Positions 23,656-35,617 of a stretch of DNA of 64,000 bases are shown piece by piece. Numbering within the stretch: position 1 is the stretch's first letter; each line of letters starts with the position of its first letter. The DNA is from Micropterus salmoides (lineage: Eukaryota > Chordata > Actinopteri > Centrarchiformes > Centrarchidae), in the NCBI RefSeq assembly GCF_014851395.1, contig NW_024040485.1, forward strand, positions 8,450,384 to 8,514,383, given 5' to 3'. The notes beneath the pieces are model-generated. The model saw only the letters and a list, made by a program, of their open reading frames with translations. It was not told where the DNA came from and ran no database searches. Position numbers and translations under genes: made by a program.

Positions 23656-26600
23656 GTTACAACTTTATTAATGAACATGGCAACATGTCAAAAGTCAGAA
23701 CAGTTGATTCAAAAAACAAACCACGAATAGATTTAATATACAAAAACACATGAAACCTTTTACCTCTATAAAAGGCATGCTCCTTGTTTTGTCTTCTACA
23801 CCCCCCACGAACTGTGTTGAAACACTGAGCATCTCACATGTACATAGTGAACAGCCTCAAACAAACAATGTGACCCTTAAACTACACAGAAGTAGTGACT
23901 TTAAGCTGATAACCCCAAATTTACTGCCAATAAAAGTGCATATGTAATTGAAAGTACATTAGTTCCTGTCCTCATCCAACTTTCTAAAGCACATTCCTAT
24001 TAACTAAAAGGTTATTGAAGGCATTCAAGCGATAAAATAAACCATCAGACAACTCTAAATACACTATGGCATCATGGTTAAGAAACAGTCAATCCGAGCT
24101 GGAAAAAACATGTATCTGAACACCACTTTGCAATCACAGAGTTTAAATTTCATTGCGTTGCTTTTTTACCTTATCACTGGAGCTCTTGAACGGTCTACGT
24201 TCAGCAGTGGGATAGACTCAAAGGATTCCTCCTTTTGGGGACAAACTACGACAGGGCCTGATTCTATGACCTAAGCTTGCAGCATCCTCCAACACTGTGA
24301 GCGAGAAGTGAAGGCAGCAGCGTTTCAATAGCAGATTTGCACTGCACTTGAGGGCAGATTCACACCACGACAGAAATGAAAATGTATTTCACCGTGTTTG
24401 ACCTAGTACATTGACCTTTGCACATTGCTAACTTCTGACAACAGGTTTGCATGGCATGCAGTTTACTATACCAGTGTCAAAGTTGTCTAAAGCATCGAAA
24501 TTACAGTCACTGTCAGACTTACCGGGATGCAAAGATAAAGCTATCAATTATTAAGCACAGACGACAATGACAACATTTCCTCAGTGAGCCTATGCAACAA
24601 CGTTTTCTGGGTAAAGTCATACAGCTCATGTCATGCAGTTCATTCATGAAAGATCTTAAAAAAAGGCTGCTCATACTTAAGATATCCTGGACATTTCTTT
24701 ATGACTAAGCATAAATGCATTGAGGCATGTTAAAGACACAGGTAAGCATTTCTTTACATGTATATTGGATCATGTCACTGGACAAAAACACTGGTTTCCT
24801 TAGGTTTCGCTTACCTGTGTTATTGCAGCAGAACCTAAGGTGCAAGGTCTGGGACGACACTGCAAAGATCAGATATATTGCACTCTTTGCCATCAGTGAA
24901 CAATGCAGTTTTGCAAGACTTTGTTTTACTTTAAAATTAACAGCCTTTCAACAATGGTGCTCATTCAGAAAATGTCATTATCAGTACTGAACTAGTGAGA
25001 AGCTCTTCCACTATAAGCATTCCACATGCTCATATAGGGCATTAAAATAACAGCAGAAACCTAAGCATGCTACACTGAAGTAATGCAGTGGGACTTTTAA
25101 GCAATATGTTGCAATAAATGGCATTAACATGACAGTCTCAGCTAGACAATGGCACTTAGCAGGTCAGGAATTCAAAACGCAAAAAAACCACATGGACATC
25201 CTTAAACAGTTCCTACCAACAGTGTAACAGAGTGCTGACATTCAAACCCTCAGTTCAGAAATCCAACTGGCACTGAAATGCTACCTACACAAATAGTCTA
25301 ACAATCTACAAAGTCAACATACTGTAAAAGATTTTAAAGTCTAAATGTTGTGCAGTCAGTAGAATCACACAAGGGGAAATGAGTCTCGGAAACATGGTTC
25401 AAGTCTAAAGCACTATTCCTCCCCTCAGAACATTTGATACTTACCCAGAGACATGGGGAAAATGGCAATATTTGACAAAAATACTACATCTTTTGCAGTT
25501 TATAAAGCATCAAAAATAGGCGGGTATCTCTCAGTCAGTCACAATTTTGTACTTACAGTATAGGAGGGCTCAACTGATGGATGAAGACTGCTTAGCCACC
25601 GACCCTACAACGTCTATTTTCTGATATTGGATAAACACTAACAGAATGGGCACAGCAAAAACGATTTTTGCAATGTTTTTATATTAAAAAAACATTCTTT
25701 AAAAAAAAAAATAACAAGTTTATACATGAGTTAGTTCTCAATGGGCAAGACAAACTTTTCAATGCATTTTCCAATACAATGGCAATTTACCTGGCTGTCC
25801 TGGAAAAAAACAGCACAAAAAAAGATAACACTAAAAATATGCAACATTTCTTGCAACCACGTTTTCTGAGGAACATGTTAAGAAGAACACTTGCTTACCG
25901 CTTTTCTAAACTTGCCTGTGGAGGAGGAAGTGTCTATCAAGGCAAAATACAGTGCATACTACCTCAATGTCAGCAAACCAGGTAAAATTCAAGAGTGCCA
26001 CAGCAACGCCGTTAATGCATGAGTTACGGGTACACAGAAACCTGACGACTTTCTTATGACAAACATCTGTCTACTGCTAAAGTCAGAGCAATGTGAGCAA
26101 ACAGAAGTGTAAAAAAAGAAGGTCTATCAACAAGGACGTTTGTTGGTCTGAACCCCTCTGGATCAATGCACGCACATAATGTATCTAAGAGCCTTATAGA
26201 CAGTTGGAGAGAGACAGGACAGCACATCTTTGAGTCAACCTTTTTGGACAATTAAACCCACACATGGCCTGCATTTGAAACTCCCCACCATAAAACAAAA
26301 CCAAAAAAAAAAAAAAACATACAGAAACTCATTTTAACCCTTTTAGTTTAAAACCACCCCAACTTACCAACACAGGAGGTTTCAGTTTGTTTTATTGCAA
26401 AAACACAACAGGCAATAGCATTTTAAAACTGAGATGATTTACATGGTAATGTCTACAGTTTAATAAACATGACTTCTAACCACATTTAATGTAGATACAG
26501 GGCTGGAATGACCATATGTATAATTACCTCACTAAAAACAAAGCATTTACAAGAAAAAGGAAAACAAAAAAAAATTGAAAGAGGACGTGTTCGCCGGGTA

Positions 26601-26728
26601 ATCTGCCATCTATGTGAAACGCTTTCAAACCAAGGAAATTTAAGATCTTCATCAAGGCGTCTGCATCCAAACATTTAACAAAGGATTTTGTTTCGACAAT
26701 GTAGCATTTACTTTATGTCCACTTCACA
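23650..26728 (-). other. fubp1: fubp1 3' untranslated region (possible long form)
   Basis: No exon is recognised between the fubp1 stop codon and miga1. On the minus strand AATAAA signals occur at 26396-26391 (338 nt after the stop) and at 23669-23664 (about 3.06 kb after the stop). The region is AT-rich, with several short open frames that have no splice or family support. Which signal is used is not visible; the long form is inference. Confidence 0.5.
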
Positions 26729-29700
26729 TTACTGGCCCTGTGCAAAAAAATACATAGAAGATACATTGCATGTTAACAGCAGAAACAGTGGACTCAGCTT
26801 CCCAAATTAAAAAGCTTAAAAACCTGTGTAGGGAGGAAATTTGTTTGGTTAAGTTTGTGAAGCTGCTGCAGTGGCTGGAACCCTGTAAAACCTGAGTAAG
26901 CAAGGGGGGGTTAGGGCACCAAAAATTTGAGTATTCAGTGGATGTGGAGGGCAGATTCTTATCGGGGATGTACCTGAGGGGCTTGTGGTGCTGCACCCAT
27001 CGTCTGAGGGTTGGCTGTGCCGTAGTAAGCGGCCTGCTGACGGTAGTACTCCGCCCAAGCAGCGCTGTAGTCTGGCTGGCCTCCAGGCTGGGAAGCTGCT
27101 GCTGCCGCTGCTGTGGCCTGAGGGGCCGCTTGACCTGGAGTAAAACAGAGAACCCATTGGTGCACTAGCCAGTCGCAGGTTATTTGATTCTTCTTACGTA
27201 AATGCAAAAAGGCAATTTATCTTGTCAATGCATGTTAAGTCTTATGAGCTACAAAACAATTACATGCATTACATATGAAGCTATAACTGTTATGTAACAT
27301 TTTAACATTTATAAGAAGGGGAACGAACCCACCACCACTTTCTCTGGGTGGCAGGTCAGAAACCTTCTGCTTTTCTCTTGGGCGGCTGAGAGAGCAGGTA
27401 CTCTAGTACAGAGGGCTGCTAGGGGAGCACAGCCGCCCTGACACATTTAACGTTCACCTCTGCGCTACAGGGGAACACCTCAAAAATTGGACTAAAACAA
27501 AAAAAAAAAAATAAAAATACAAAAAATAAAAATACACACTGTACATTATGTTATTCTTTGTCAGAAAGTCAACTCCGTAAAGTAAATGCTCCAAATGACC
27601 ATTAAATTTATCCATCTATAACCATCACAGTAAACACCATAACGACTTACATATGTCTATAACTAGTTTCTCTATTTACCGATAGACACAGATTAATCTG
27701 TTCATTCATGCTTCTATCACATTACTCTGAACACCAGGATCACAATTCATTCCTAAATAATTTGCCTAAACTGCAAACTCTGCACTATTTTATACAGAGG
27801 TTTCATGACTGAAATATGATGTAGAGAAGAGAGGGGAGTAAAATGTTCAATGAATTTAGTGTGATAAGAGGAGTACCAACCTTGTTTCTTGTAATACTCC
27901 TCCCAGGCTTTCGTGTAGTCCTGAGGTTGTTGACTCTGTTGACCTGCAAAGACAAGGGAATAATGTGTCAATGCATCCACATGTTAAAATGAAAACCAGA
28001 AACAAATTTACATTGATCCTACATTGCATAATTTAAACTCTACACACATTCAGTAGCAGTGACACATTCATGGCACATGGGGAAACTCTGCCATTAGTGT
28101 TGATAAAGCCCTAAGATAGTCTGGAAAATAAGCTGCTCTAAGCTCATTAAAGGTGGTTCTGTGTCGACAGCTCTGTCCTGCAGATAGTCAAAGTGTTACA
28201 GTTTAAACAGCACAGGCGTCAAATGTCAAACCAAGTGGAGGCACACTGATAACGCTCCACAGCAGGCCAGCAATACTGACAAATACCCAGACCTGAAAAA
28301 GAAGCCGATTGAGTGCCCAGTAGCTGTTTAGACTGTCTTGTGTTAATAGGTGTACACTGAAGCTACGTTCGTATACCCATTTTCTTGTAATATTCCTCCC
28401 AGGCCTTGGAGTAATCTGCCTGTCCACTCTGACCTGCAGCCTGTGGGTCACCTGTTAAAAAAAACGGTACTTGTAATTAGTGAATCATTCTCAGCCGTTT
28501 GTCCTCCACCTGCCTGCGTCCAGCTGTCATCCTAGGGGGGAAACTATCCTGTCCCTGGGGTAATATAAAAGTTAAAACAAAAAAAAGGGGTGCTCTGCAA
28601 AAGCAAAGTCATGTTTAAAAAAAAATTAAAATAAAAGGGTGAAACCAAACCAACCTGTCTCCTCTGTTAGCGACACCAGAAGACATGAGCACAGGACACT
28701 AAAGTAAAGCTAGTAAACTACTCTGCTCTACGCTCATCTTAACAGTTTCTGCTTCTTCTAAAGCGCAGACACTTTTGCTAGTTGAGAAACTTTGTTACCT
28801 TGGCCGTTTGTTTGAGTCGTGCCAGGAGCTCCGCTTGTCGGGGTCATGGGAGCCTGCGGCTGCTGGCTGTATTGCGCATAGTAGGCTGCCCACGCTGCTG
28901 CGTTGGCATCAGCTGCTGCTTTATCTGGACACAAGCCAGTTTCGTTACCAAAAAAGGCCAAAATAAAAGCTGTTAGCATACAGGTATAACTGCCCATATA
29001 ATTGCGATGGATCTGAATGTGCAAGCCTGCCAACAGATGACAGGTACTCACTTGGATCCGGCTGTCCTTGTTGCCAGTGTGGGTAGCCATTGCCCCATCC
29101 CTGAGGCTGGTACGGTGCAGGTGGACCACTGATGAAAGAACACAAATAATCGTCAACACATTAACTTGTGTCTAAGTATTCTTGTTATTACACAGAGCTT
29201 TAAAGATGAGGTAAATACAAATGGCCACTGTACTTACTGTGGTCCTGGAGGGCCCTGGTTGTATGGTCCAGGGTTGTATGGACCCATGGGAGCACCTGGG
29301 GGGCCTGGTGGTCCAGGAGGACCATGTGGGCCTGGACCTCCATGTGGACCAGGGGGGCCGTGTGGGCCTCCCATTGGAGTGACTGGTCCCTGAAAACAGA
29401 GTCCATGTCAGTAAACCAGCTTATTTAAAAAAGACAAATGTATCCATAGGGGATAATTATCAAACTATGGTGTCGTACCCCAATTTTCTCCTCCACCAGC
29501 TGCCTGGCGTAGTCTATCTGTTGAGGGGAGCCCCGAACTGTGAACATTTTGATGTTAGGATCGGCGTTGGGTGGAGGATTCCTCTGTAGCTCGATCCTGG
29601 CTCCAGACTGCTGGCTGATGCCCTTGATTGTCTCACCACCTGAAGCGATCAGAAATAAAGATTGAGCACATCAGCCAGATAAACAGACTTAGTGAATTTG

Positions 29701-32700
29701 CCAGCTGATGTCAAGGTGCCAACAAAAAAAAGGGAGCATTTCCCCTCAAAGAGGTTCACATAACGTCTAAGGCTTCTGTTACAGTTTATGCTCTGCTACA
29801 CAAATTGTCTTTGCCCTGCTGTTGAGGGGTCATCTTGCCTTTTCCGATGATGAGACCAGTCTTCATCGTCGGGACAGTGAAGGTAAACTCCTGCAGGCCA
29901 CCAGGGGGGCCCATGTTCCAGTTCCCCTGCCCGCGACCACGACCCCTGCCACCTCCATGTCCTGGAGGCCCACCGGCCTGGACGCTCCTCAGCAAATCGG
30001 ATATGATTTCTGCGGCGTGCTGAGCCTGATCAGGGGGGCCCATGATCTGGGCTATCCTGTCTGGTGTGCTGCCGTCATCTGCAGCGAGAAGGTCGGTAAG
30101 GGACGATCAAGTTTCTGAATTTCTTAAACTTCTCTATCTAGTAAATGACATGTATAAAACTATGGTGTTTCTCCAAAGTCTTTGTATGTGTTCGGGTCTC
30201 AGATACTTTAGGGTTAGGGTTATACATCAGCTTTTCAGCGTGGTGCATGAGTTTTCATCACTGACCATACACATTTTCATGTCCAAATGACTTTGCTTTT
30301 GGCCACAGTTGTTTGAGTGCTTTTCATTAATGAGCAGTCTCACCTCATCACTCACCTGGTTTAAACTGAATTCGGACGCCTGTGTCATTCTGTATTTTCT
30401 TGATCATCTCTCCATTTCTGCCAATGACAATTCCAACTGCAAACCGGGGGACGGGAACCTTCATGGTGACAGAAAACCAAAAGTTAGCAGATTCAAACAA
30501 GTGTCTCCAAACTGATAAATTAAAAAAACTCATTTCAAATACTCACATCCAAGCTATCTCCTCCGCCGCCGCCGCCTCCACCTCCAACTCGTGAACCATA
30601 CTCGCCCCTCTGCTCCCTGAAGCCTTGATCTCTGATTAGCTCCATCACCATCTCTTTGGCTTGCTGAAGACAAAACAAAGAACATCTTATTACAGCAATA
30701 CTCTACTGGGGTACCGAGAAAGGTTACAAGGCACGTACAAGGACATTAGGGCTTTAGACAGATTTACGACAAAGGGGAGCGAATTAAAGCAGCACTTGCT
30801 CCTATACAATTAAAAATAAAATTTATATCTTCATCTATCATGTCACCATGTAATGTTGTGCGATGGTCACATGGATGAGGACCCACCTGAACTTTAAAGG
30901 GTTCTCCTGAAATGCGGAGTGGCTTGTCTGCACCTGTGTTTTGGGGTCCGTCTTGGATCATGACCATCTTCACTCCAGCTCTTTCCTGCAGGTAAAGAGA
31001 AGAGCCAAAAACATGCATCAGAGTGCGTCTTTGCCAAATGTGTGCCGTGCTTTTAAAAAAAAAAATTAAAAAATTAAAAAAAGACCCCGTATTACACTGC
31101 TACTCAAACACTGACTGGACACTCACCTGAAGGCTTTTGATAGTTTCTCCTCCCTTCCCAATGACAAGTCCGGCTTTAGAGGCAGGGACCATAATCTCCT
31201 GGACAGTCATTCCTGGGCCGTCGTTGTGGTTGAAAGCTGGAGCCGGGCGCCCCTTCTCAACTATCTCTGTGAGTAGCCTCTTTGCTGCCCTGGTGGGAGA
31301 CAAATGACCATAATACAGACTGAAATACTTGACGAGGACCCAACGAAAATTGAGATTCAAGCTTTAATGCCAACTATAGTTGCTGGAATTCTATTCACAA
31401 CAATTATCTGCTATACAAGATGTCAGTATGTGATTTTTACTCCCTCACAAAAAGCTGTGCCACTGATGCCACTCAGTGCAACTAACATCTGACAGCTGTT
31501 GGTCATTTCTATGGACTACCCCGGCTGCAAAAAGATGCACTGAGATTCACTGTATTCCAGACATCATGGCATTTGCCTTGTTTTCGTCTATGGTGTCTCC
31601 CACTACGACTCCGTGTTACTCCAAAGTCTTTGTATGTGTTCTGGTCTCAGATACATTAGGGTTAGGGTTATACATCAGCTTTTCAGCGTGGTGCATGAGT
31701 TTTCATCACTGACCGCACACACATCGCATCCAAAGGACTTTGTTTTTGGCCACGGTTGTTTCTCAGTTCTTTTCATTAATGAGCCGTCTTAATCATCTGG
31801 TTTAAACTGAATCGCCACGCCTGTTTCTTTCTGTATTTTCTTAATCATCTCTCCAATTCTGCAAACAATTCCTACATTCCAAAGCCAGACATCTAGGAGA
31901 AATCACTGAACTTCCAATGTGACTGTTTTTTTTGTAAGTTTCTTCCCAATGATTGGCCCACACTTATATGCATGCAAGACCTGCCTCCAGAGACAGATAA
32001 GCCAATCAGACCTCAATATCACACATCAATATCTTAAAGGACATTCATCTGCCAAGAGTCTGGAACACAGTGTGTCTACATTACATGCTCTTAAAAGTAA
32101 GATTTTCACTTCAGGGGGCCATTAAATGAAAAAAAACAAAAACTTACTGGATGGACTCCTGTGGTCCTGTTAATGTCACTGACCTATCTGGCATGCCTCC
32201 GCTGTCTATAACACAGAGAAAAAGCAGTTAATGCAAAGGTTATAACAAATAAAAGGTAACTTCTTGGTATTACTGAGATCCATAATATTGGCAGAGATCT
32301 AAACTTACCAGGTGCAATCTGTATTTTGCATCCAGACTCCTGCTGCAGACGTGATATTTGTTCGCCTCCTCTTCCAATAACTGAAAGATAAAACGTGTGT
32401 TAATGCCAAATATTCAATATCAACAGCACTAAATTGACACTTTTGTTTTTGAATGAAAACTTACTGAATCCAACCATTCCATCGGGAACCTTGAATTCCT
32501 CTGATATTGACCTGAGAACAGACAAAACAACAAAACAAACAAAATCAACGTGAGCGTCGTAATAAATGGCAAAACATGAAAGACAAAAATATTTTATTTT
32601 AACTCAAGGTGTCTACCTTGGGGGGCCACCCATTCCTCCCATTGCTGAAAAGGCTGGGGGGGGGGGGAGAAAAAACATTACAGTACATGAGGGGGGGGGC

Positions 32701-34457
32701 AATGTAAACAAGATTAACCCATGCACCAAACATCCAATTCATGCTAATTTTGTGCCAATTACTTTAGGTAGGGAATCAAAAATTTACAGCCACATATTTA
32801 ACTGTCACTATGTCATCAGGTCACTTACCATCATTTGTAGCCACTTTCTTTGTCTCTGGTTGGTCTGTGACAACATGACATAATAACCAGCATAAGTATC
32901 TCTCATTACACCTACCATCACAGTACTAACAGTGTTCTTCAATGTGAAAATGGCTCATCAGCATTGCCTAGAATTTAAATCGTTATGGCAAAGGGTGCTA
33001 AAAATATTCAACTACAGAAGCCTGCATAGCCACCACACAAGAGCGTATTTTTGGTACACCTAATATAAACTAATGTAGTCCTGTAATGAAATTCTACCTC
33101 CCTGAAAGTTAAGTTTGGGGGGGGGGGGTAGTTTGTGGTACTGTCAGATTGCATTGTGTTGTGGGTGTTTCCAATATTGTGTCCAACCTATTCTAATCAA
33201 GGAGGACATACTAAATATTAGAAACACCTCTGTTAAAAACCTCTCAAGCAGTTTACACAAAAACTGAACAATCTTTATGGGGGGGGGGGGTTGAAGGACT
33301 GAACTTAAATTACACACTTTGCTTTTGAGTGTTCAAACTGAAAAACAACAATGGCTGGACCTGCATTAATTGTACAATGACTCAAAATCGTAGTCACCCA
33401 CCCCTACATTTTGAAATTAAAATAAAAAAAATCACAAGATCACATATTTGTTCCCAAATAATATTTCCATCACCAGGCACTGATTTGAAGCCGCTGTGAG
33501 GACAGAACATCCACTCTAAGCACGTGCAGTAACTAAAACTGTATAGGCTGATACTGAAACCACCAATAACATGAAAATTAACTGCGCACATGGTTAGTAA
33601 TGTAACGTTACATAATGTTAAGACGTTTTGCTGAAAATGCACATTGATATAACGTTAGACATAATTACTGCAGAATTCATTCAGTTGAGTAAAGAACATT
33701 TCAAGGAAAATGCAATTTAGTAGCTGCTAACACACACAGGCAAGCATTAACTATCAAGACTTGCATTGAATCGATTTGAGTCACTGACCGATATTCAGGT
33801 TAGGCATGGGAAAATACCCACCAGCGTCCTCCAGGGGCCTTTTCTGGCCTCCGTAGCCAAATTCATTAGTTGGGGGTGCTGCGACGCCGTCACCGCCGAT
33901 TTTCGCTGCAATCTGAAACACAAAAAGGATAAAAGCACAACAACTATTTAGATTTTAAATTATTCATTTGCTGTTCGTGATTGATGCGTTTGGACCACCG
34001 ATGTTTGGACAGACACGCGGCTGCGGCCTAACTCCACTATTCTCTCCGGAAATCTGGCCCAACAAAGGAAAGCGTTTTCTTCCACTTAAGCTAATCGGTT
34101 AATGTTTAAAACCAACATACACAAGTTGGGATTCCGATAGCTGATCATATTCGGGAAGTTTAATCAGTACAGTATCGGGGATCAACAAGGATTGCTTCTG
34201 TTTTCGATTTTGCAGTGTTTCGCAACGTCCACCTTAGCTAACGTTAGTCATCGTTAGTTAGCCTGTCGTGATGCCGTGTGTTAAGGCAGAAATCACCGAA
34301 ACCGGCTATTTGCTGCCTACTTTGAAATTATTTTTCGTACTAAATGATATTGTCGTCGTCTTACCTGTCGTGCTCGCTGTAGAGCATCTTTAAAAGCGTC
34401 GTTCATTCCGCCACCAGCGTTAGAGGACGGTGGAGCCACGCTGCTGTAATCAGCCAT
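26729..34457 (-). CDS. fubp1: Far upstream element binding protein 1
   Basis: Nuclear KH-domain protein that binds single-stranded DNA and RNA, regulates MYC transcription and takes part in splicing. Coding exons, 5' to 3': 34457-34365, 33912-33822, 32864-32829, 32644-32617, 32511-32465, 32380-32309, 32205-32148, 31289-31127, 30985-30887, 30663-30547, 30458-30356, 30078-29839, 29639-29479, 29389-29238, 29128-29052, 28924-28799, 28451-28377, 27943-27881, 27134-26974, 26737-26729. Phases join to 656 aa (human 644). Four KH loops are intact: GRGG (101-104), GKGG (186-189), GRNG (281-284), GKGG (381-384). A Gly/Pro/His-rich linker (about 437-500) precedes tyrosine motifs AAWAAYY, DYSKAWEEYY, DYTKAWEEYY and DYSAAWAEYY. 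The N-terminal AFKDALQRARQIAAKIGG and KRPLED are family hallmarks. Odd points: a GC-AG intron after exon 12, a poly-Gly run in exon 10, and a 9-nt terminal coding segment. fubp3 and khsrp are excluded by these motifs and by synteny. Confidence 0.96.
29837..29839 (-). other. fubp1: GC splice donor of fubp1 intron 12
   Basis: The exon must end at AAA-G to keep the KH4 IIGKGGET motif in frame with the next exon (starting at 29639). The intron then begins GCAAGA. The junction reads AAAAG|GCAAGA, the strong consensus of U2-type GC-AG introns, and no GT is close by. The intron interrupts the GXXG loop of KH4. Confidence 0.85.
31590..31880 (-). pseudogene. Decayed duplicate of fubp1 KH3 exon in intron 7
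   Basis: About 270 bp closely match 30155-30440, the fubp1 segment that holds most of exon 11 and part of the intron after it. Shared stretches include CAAAGTCTTTGTATGTGTTC, TTAGGGTTAGGGTTATACAT and GTTTAAACTGAAT. The copy is in the same orientation, inside the intron between exons 7 and 8. Its exon-like part (about 31796-31876) still reads as a KH3 fragment (MIKKIQ, GVAIQFKP). It has lost the GXXG loop through a small deletion, and its donor GT has become AT followed by an in-frame TAA. It should not be spliced. Confidence 0.85.
33050..33245. repeat. Relic of the 'TTAGGTACACCTATACAA' palindromic element family
   Basis: The words GGTACACCTAATATAAACTA and CCTATTCTAATCAAGGAGGA resemble one arm and interior of the teleost repeat seen more completely at 55485-55900. 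A G-run splits it. It lies in fubp1 intron 2 (between 33822 and 32864), which also has other G-runs at 32655-32668 and 33280-33290. Confidence 0.45.
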
Positions 34458-34590
34458 ATCTGCTGCTCTTCTCCTTCTCAGCGCTACAAGATGGCGGGTT
34501 TCATACACGGGATGTGGCCAGGAAAACCCGCGCTCACGTGTTGTCTCGCGATAACCGCCGCACGTTTGCGTCAAATCTGACGTCTTTACG
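34458..34590 (-). promoter_or_regulatory. fubp1: fubp1 promoter and 5' UTR
   Basis: A CpG-rich stretch upstream of the start codon without a TATA box. It contains a YY1-type AAGATGGCGG (34488-34497, plus strand), an E-box CACGTG (34535-34540), a CTCGCG word next to it, and a CRE-like TGACGTC (34578-34584). Such elements are usual for housekeeping promoters. The start of transcription is probably near the YY1 motif; this is inferred. Confidence 0.55.
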
Positions 34591-34599
34591 GTCGTTCTC

Positions 34600-35480
34600 C
34601 ACTTTCGGTGTTTCAATTGCCAACCTGGTAAATTTAATGGAAAGTAACCTACATAGACATACCTCTAAATTCTACTTAATACATCAATTTCTCATAAGCT
34701 ATTTATCTGAGATCAATACCTCTTTGTTGCTGGTTCCTATTGGTTTGTCATGTCTTGCATCTCTCATCGCAATTGTAAATTAAGCTTAGCATTTATATTT
34801 ATTACTTTATTATAGCGCTTTATGTTTGTTATAATTATGAAAATGATCACACATTAAAAATTCCCATAGTCCGATTATTTTTCCAAACTTGGTTGCCCTA
34901 CTATAAACTGCGGCTGTGGCTTGTTACATAGATGAGTTAGCCACAATTGTCATAACACTTTAAAAACCCGATACTTGCCTTGATTTGTAAAACAAACAAT
35001 TAAGAAAAAGAAAAAGTTAAAACACACAAATATTGACACACCCGTAAATCACATTCAGTTCAAACTCATTGTAAAGAAACACATAAACTAACTCTTTACT
35101 GTTTAATGATAAATGGAGAAACCTCTCTGTTATGAAATAAACGTTTATTGTAGGCCTATGGCTCACGCATCATTTACACAACCCAATCTCAACTGGGCAT
35201 CTATTACACTTGGTCAGATTATAAATTACAAGTCAACTATGCATCAGCACTCAGTGAGGTGTGCTGGATGTAAACACTTCACCATATCTCATGCTCTTGG
35301 TCAGTTGTTAAACCTTAACTCAAGCTTTGAAAAAGCTACAGATATTCACATGACATTGTAGGTCTAGCAGACTTGAAATATAAGCAAGATTTAAAGAATT
35401 CCAGTTATTTTTAGACACTCAATTAATTAATAAGAGTTCACAGTCTTTTTTTTCTTTGTGTTCCTGATCAAATCCCTGAA
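34600..35480. other. Intergenic spacer between fubp1 and the SCaMC-like gene
   Basis: AT-rich sequence with no recognisable gene. The SCaMC-like gene points into it, with an AATAAA on the minus strand at 35493-35488 that would end its transcript. No repeat family is recognised here. Confidence 0.5.
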
Positions 35481-35524
35481 AAACTTCTTTATTATATGTC
35501 AATACTCACTCATCGTCATTATTT

Positions 35525-35612
35525 TGTGTACAGGATCGCGGGGGGGCTGGAGCCAATCCCAGCTTGCATTGGGCGAGAGGTAAGTTACACCCTGGACAGG
35601 TTGCCAGTCTAT
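35525..35612 (-). repeat. SINE-like fragment next to the SCaMC-like stop codon
   Basis: Contains GGGCTGGAGCCAATCCCAGC and ACACCCTGGACAGGTTGCCA, the end portion of the same repeat family as 3860-4058, also on the minus strand. It lies in the predicted 3' UTR and ends within about 6 bp of the stop codon (35620-35618). Confidence 0.75.
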
Positions 35613-35617
35613 TGCAA

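Noticed and set aside
28758..29159. 133-codon minus-strand frame around fubp1 exons 15-16
   Set aside because: It reads through an intron; only the part matching exon 16 is coding, in the spliced fubp1 frame.
29237..29393. Collagen-like Gly-Pro frame on the plus strand
   Set aside because: It is the antisense of fubp1 exon 14, the Gly/Pro/His-rich linker.
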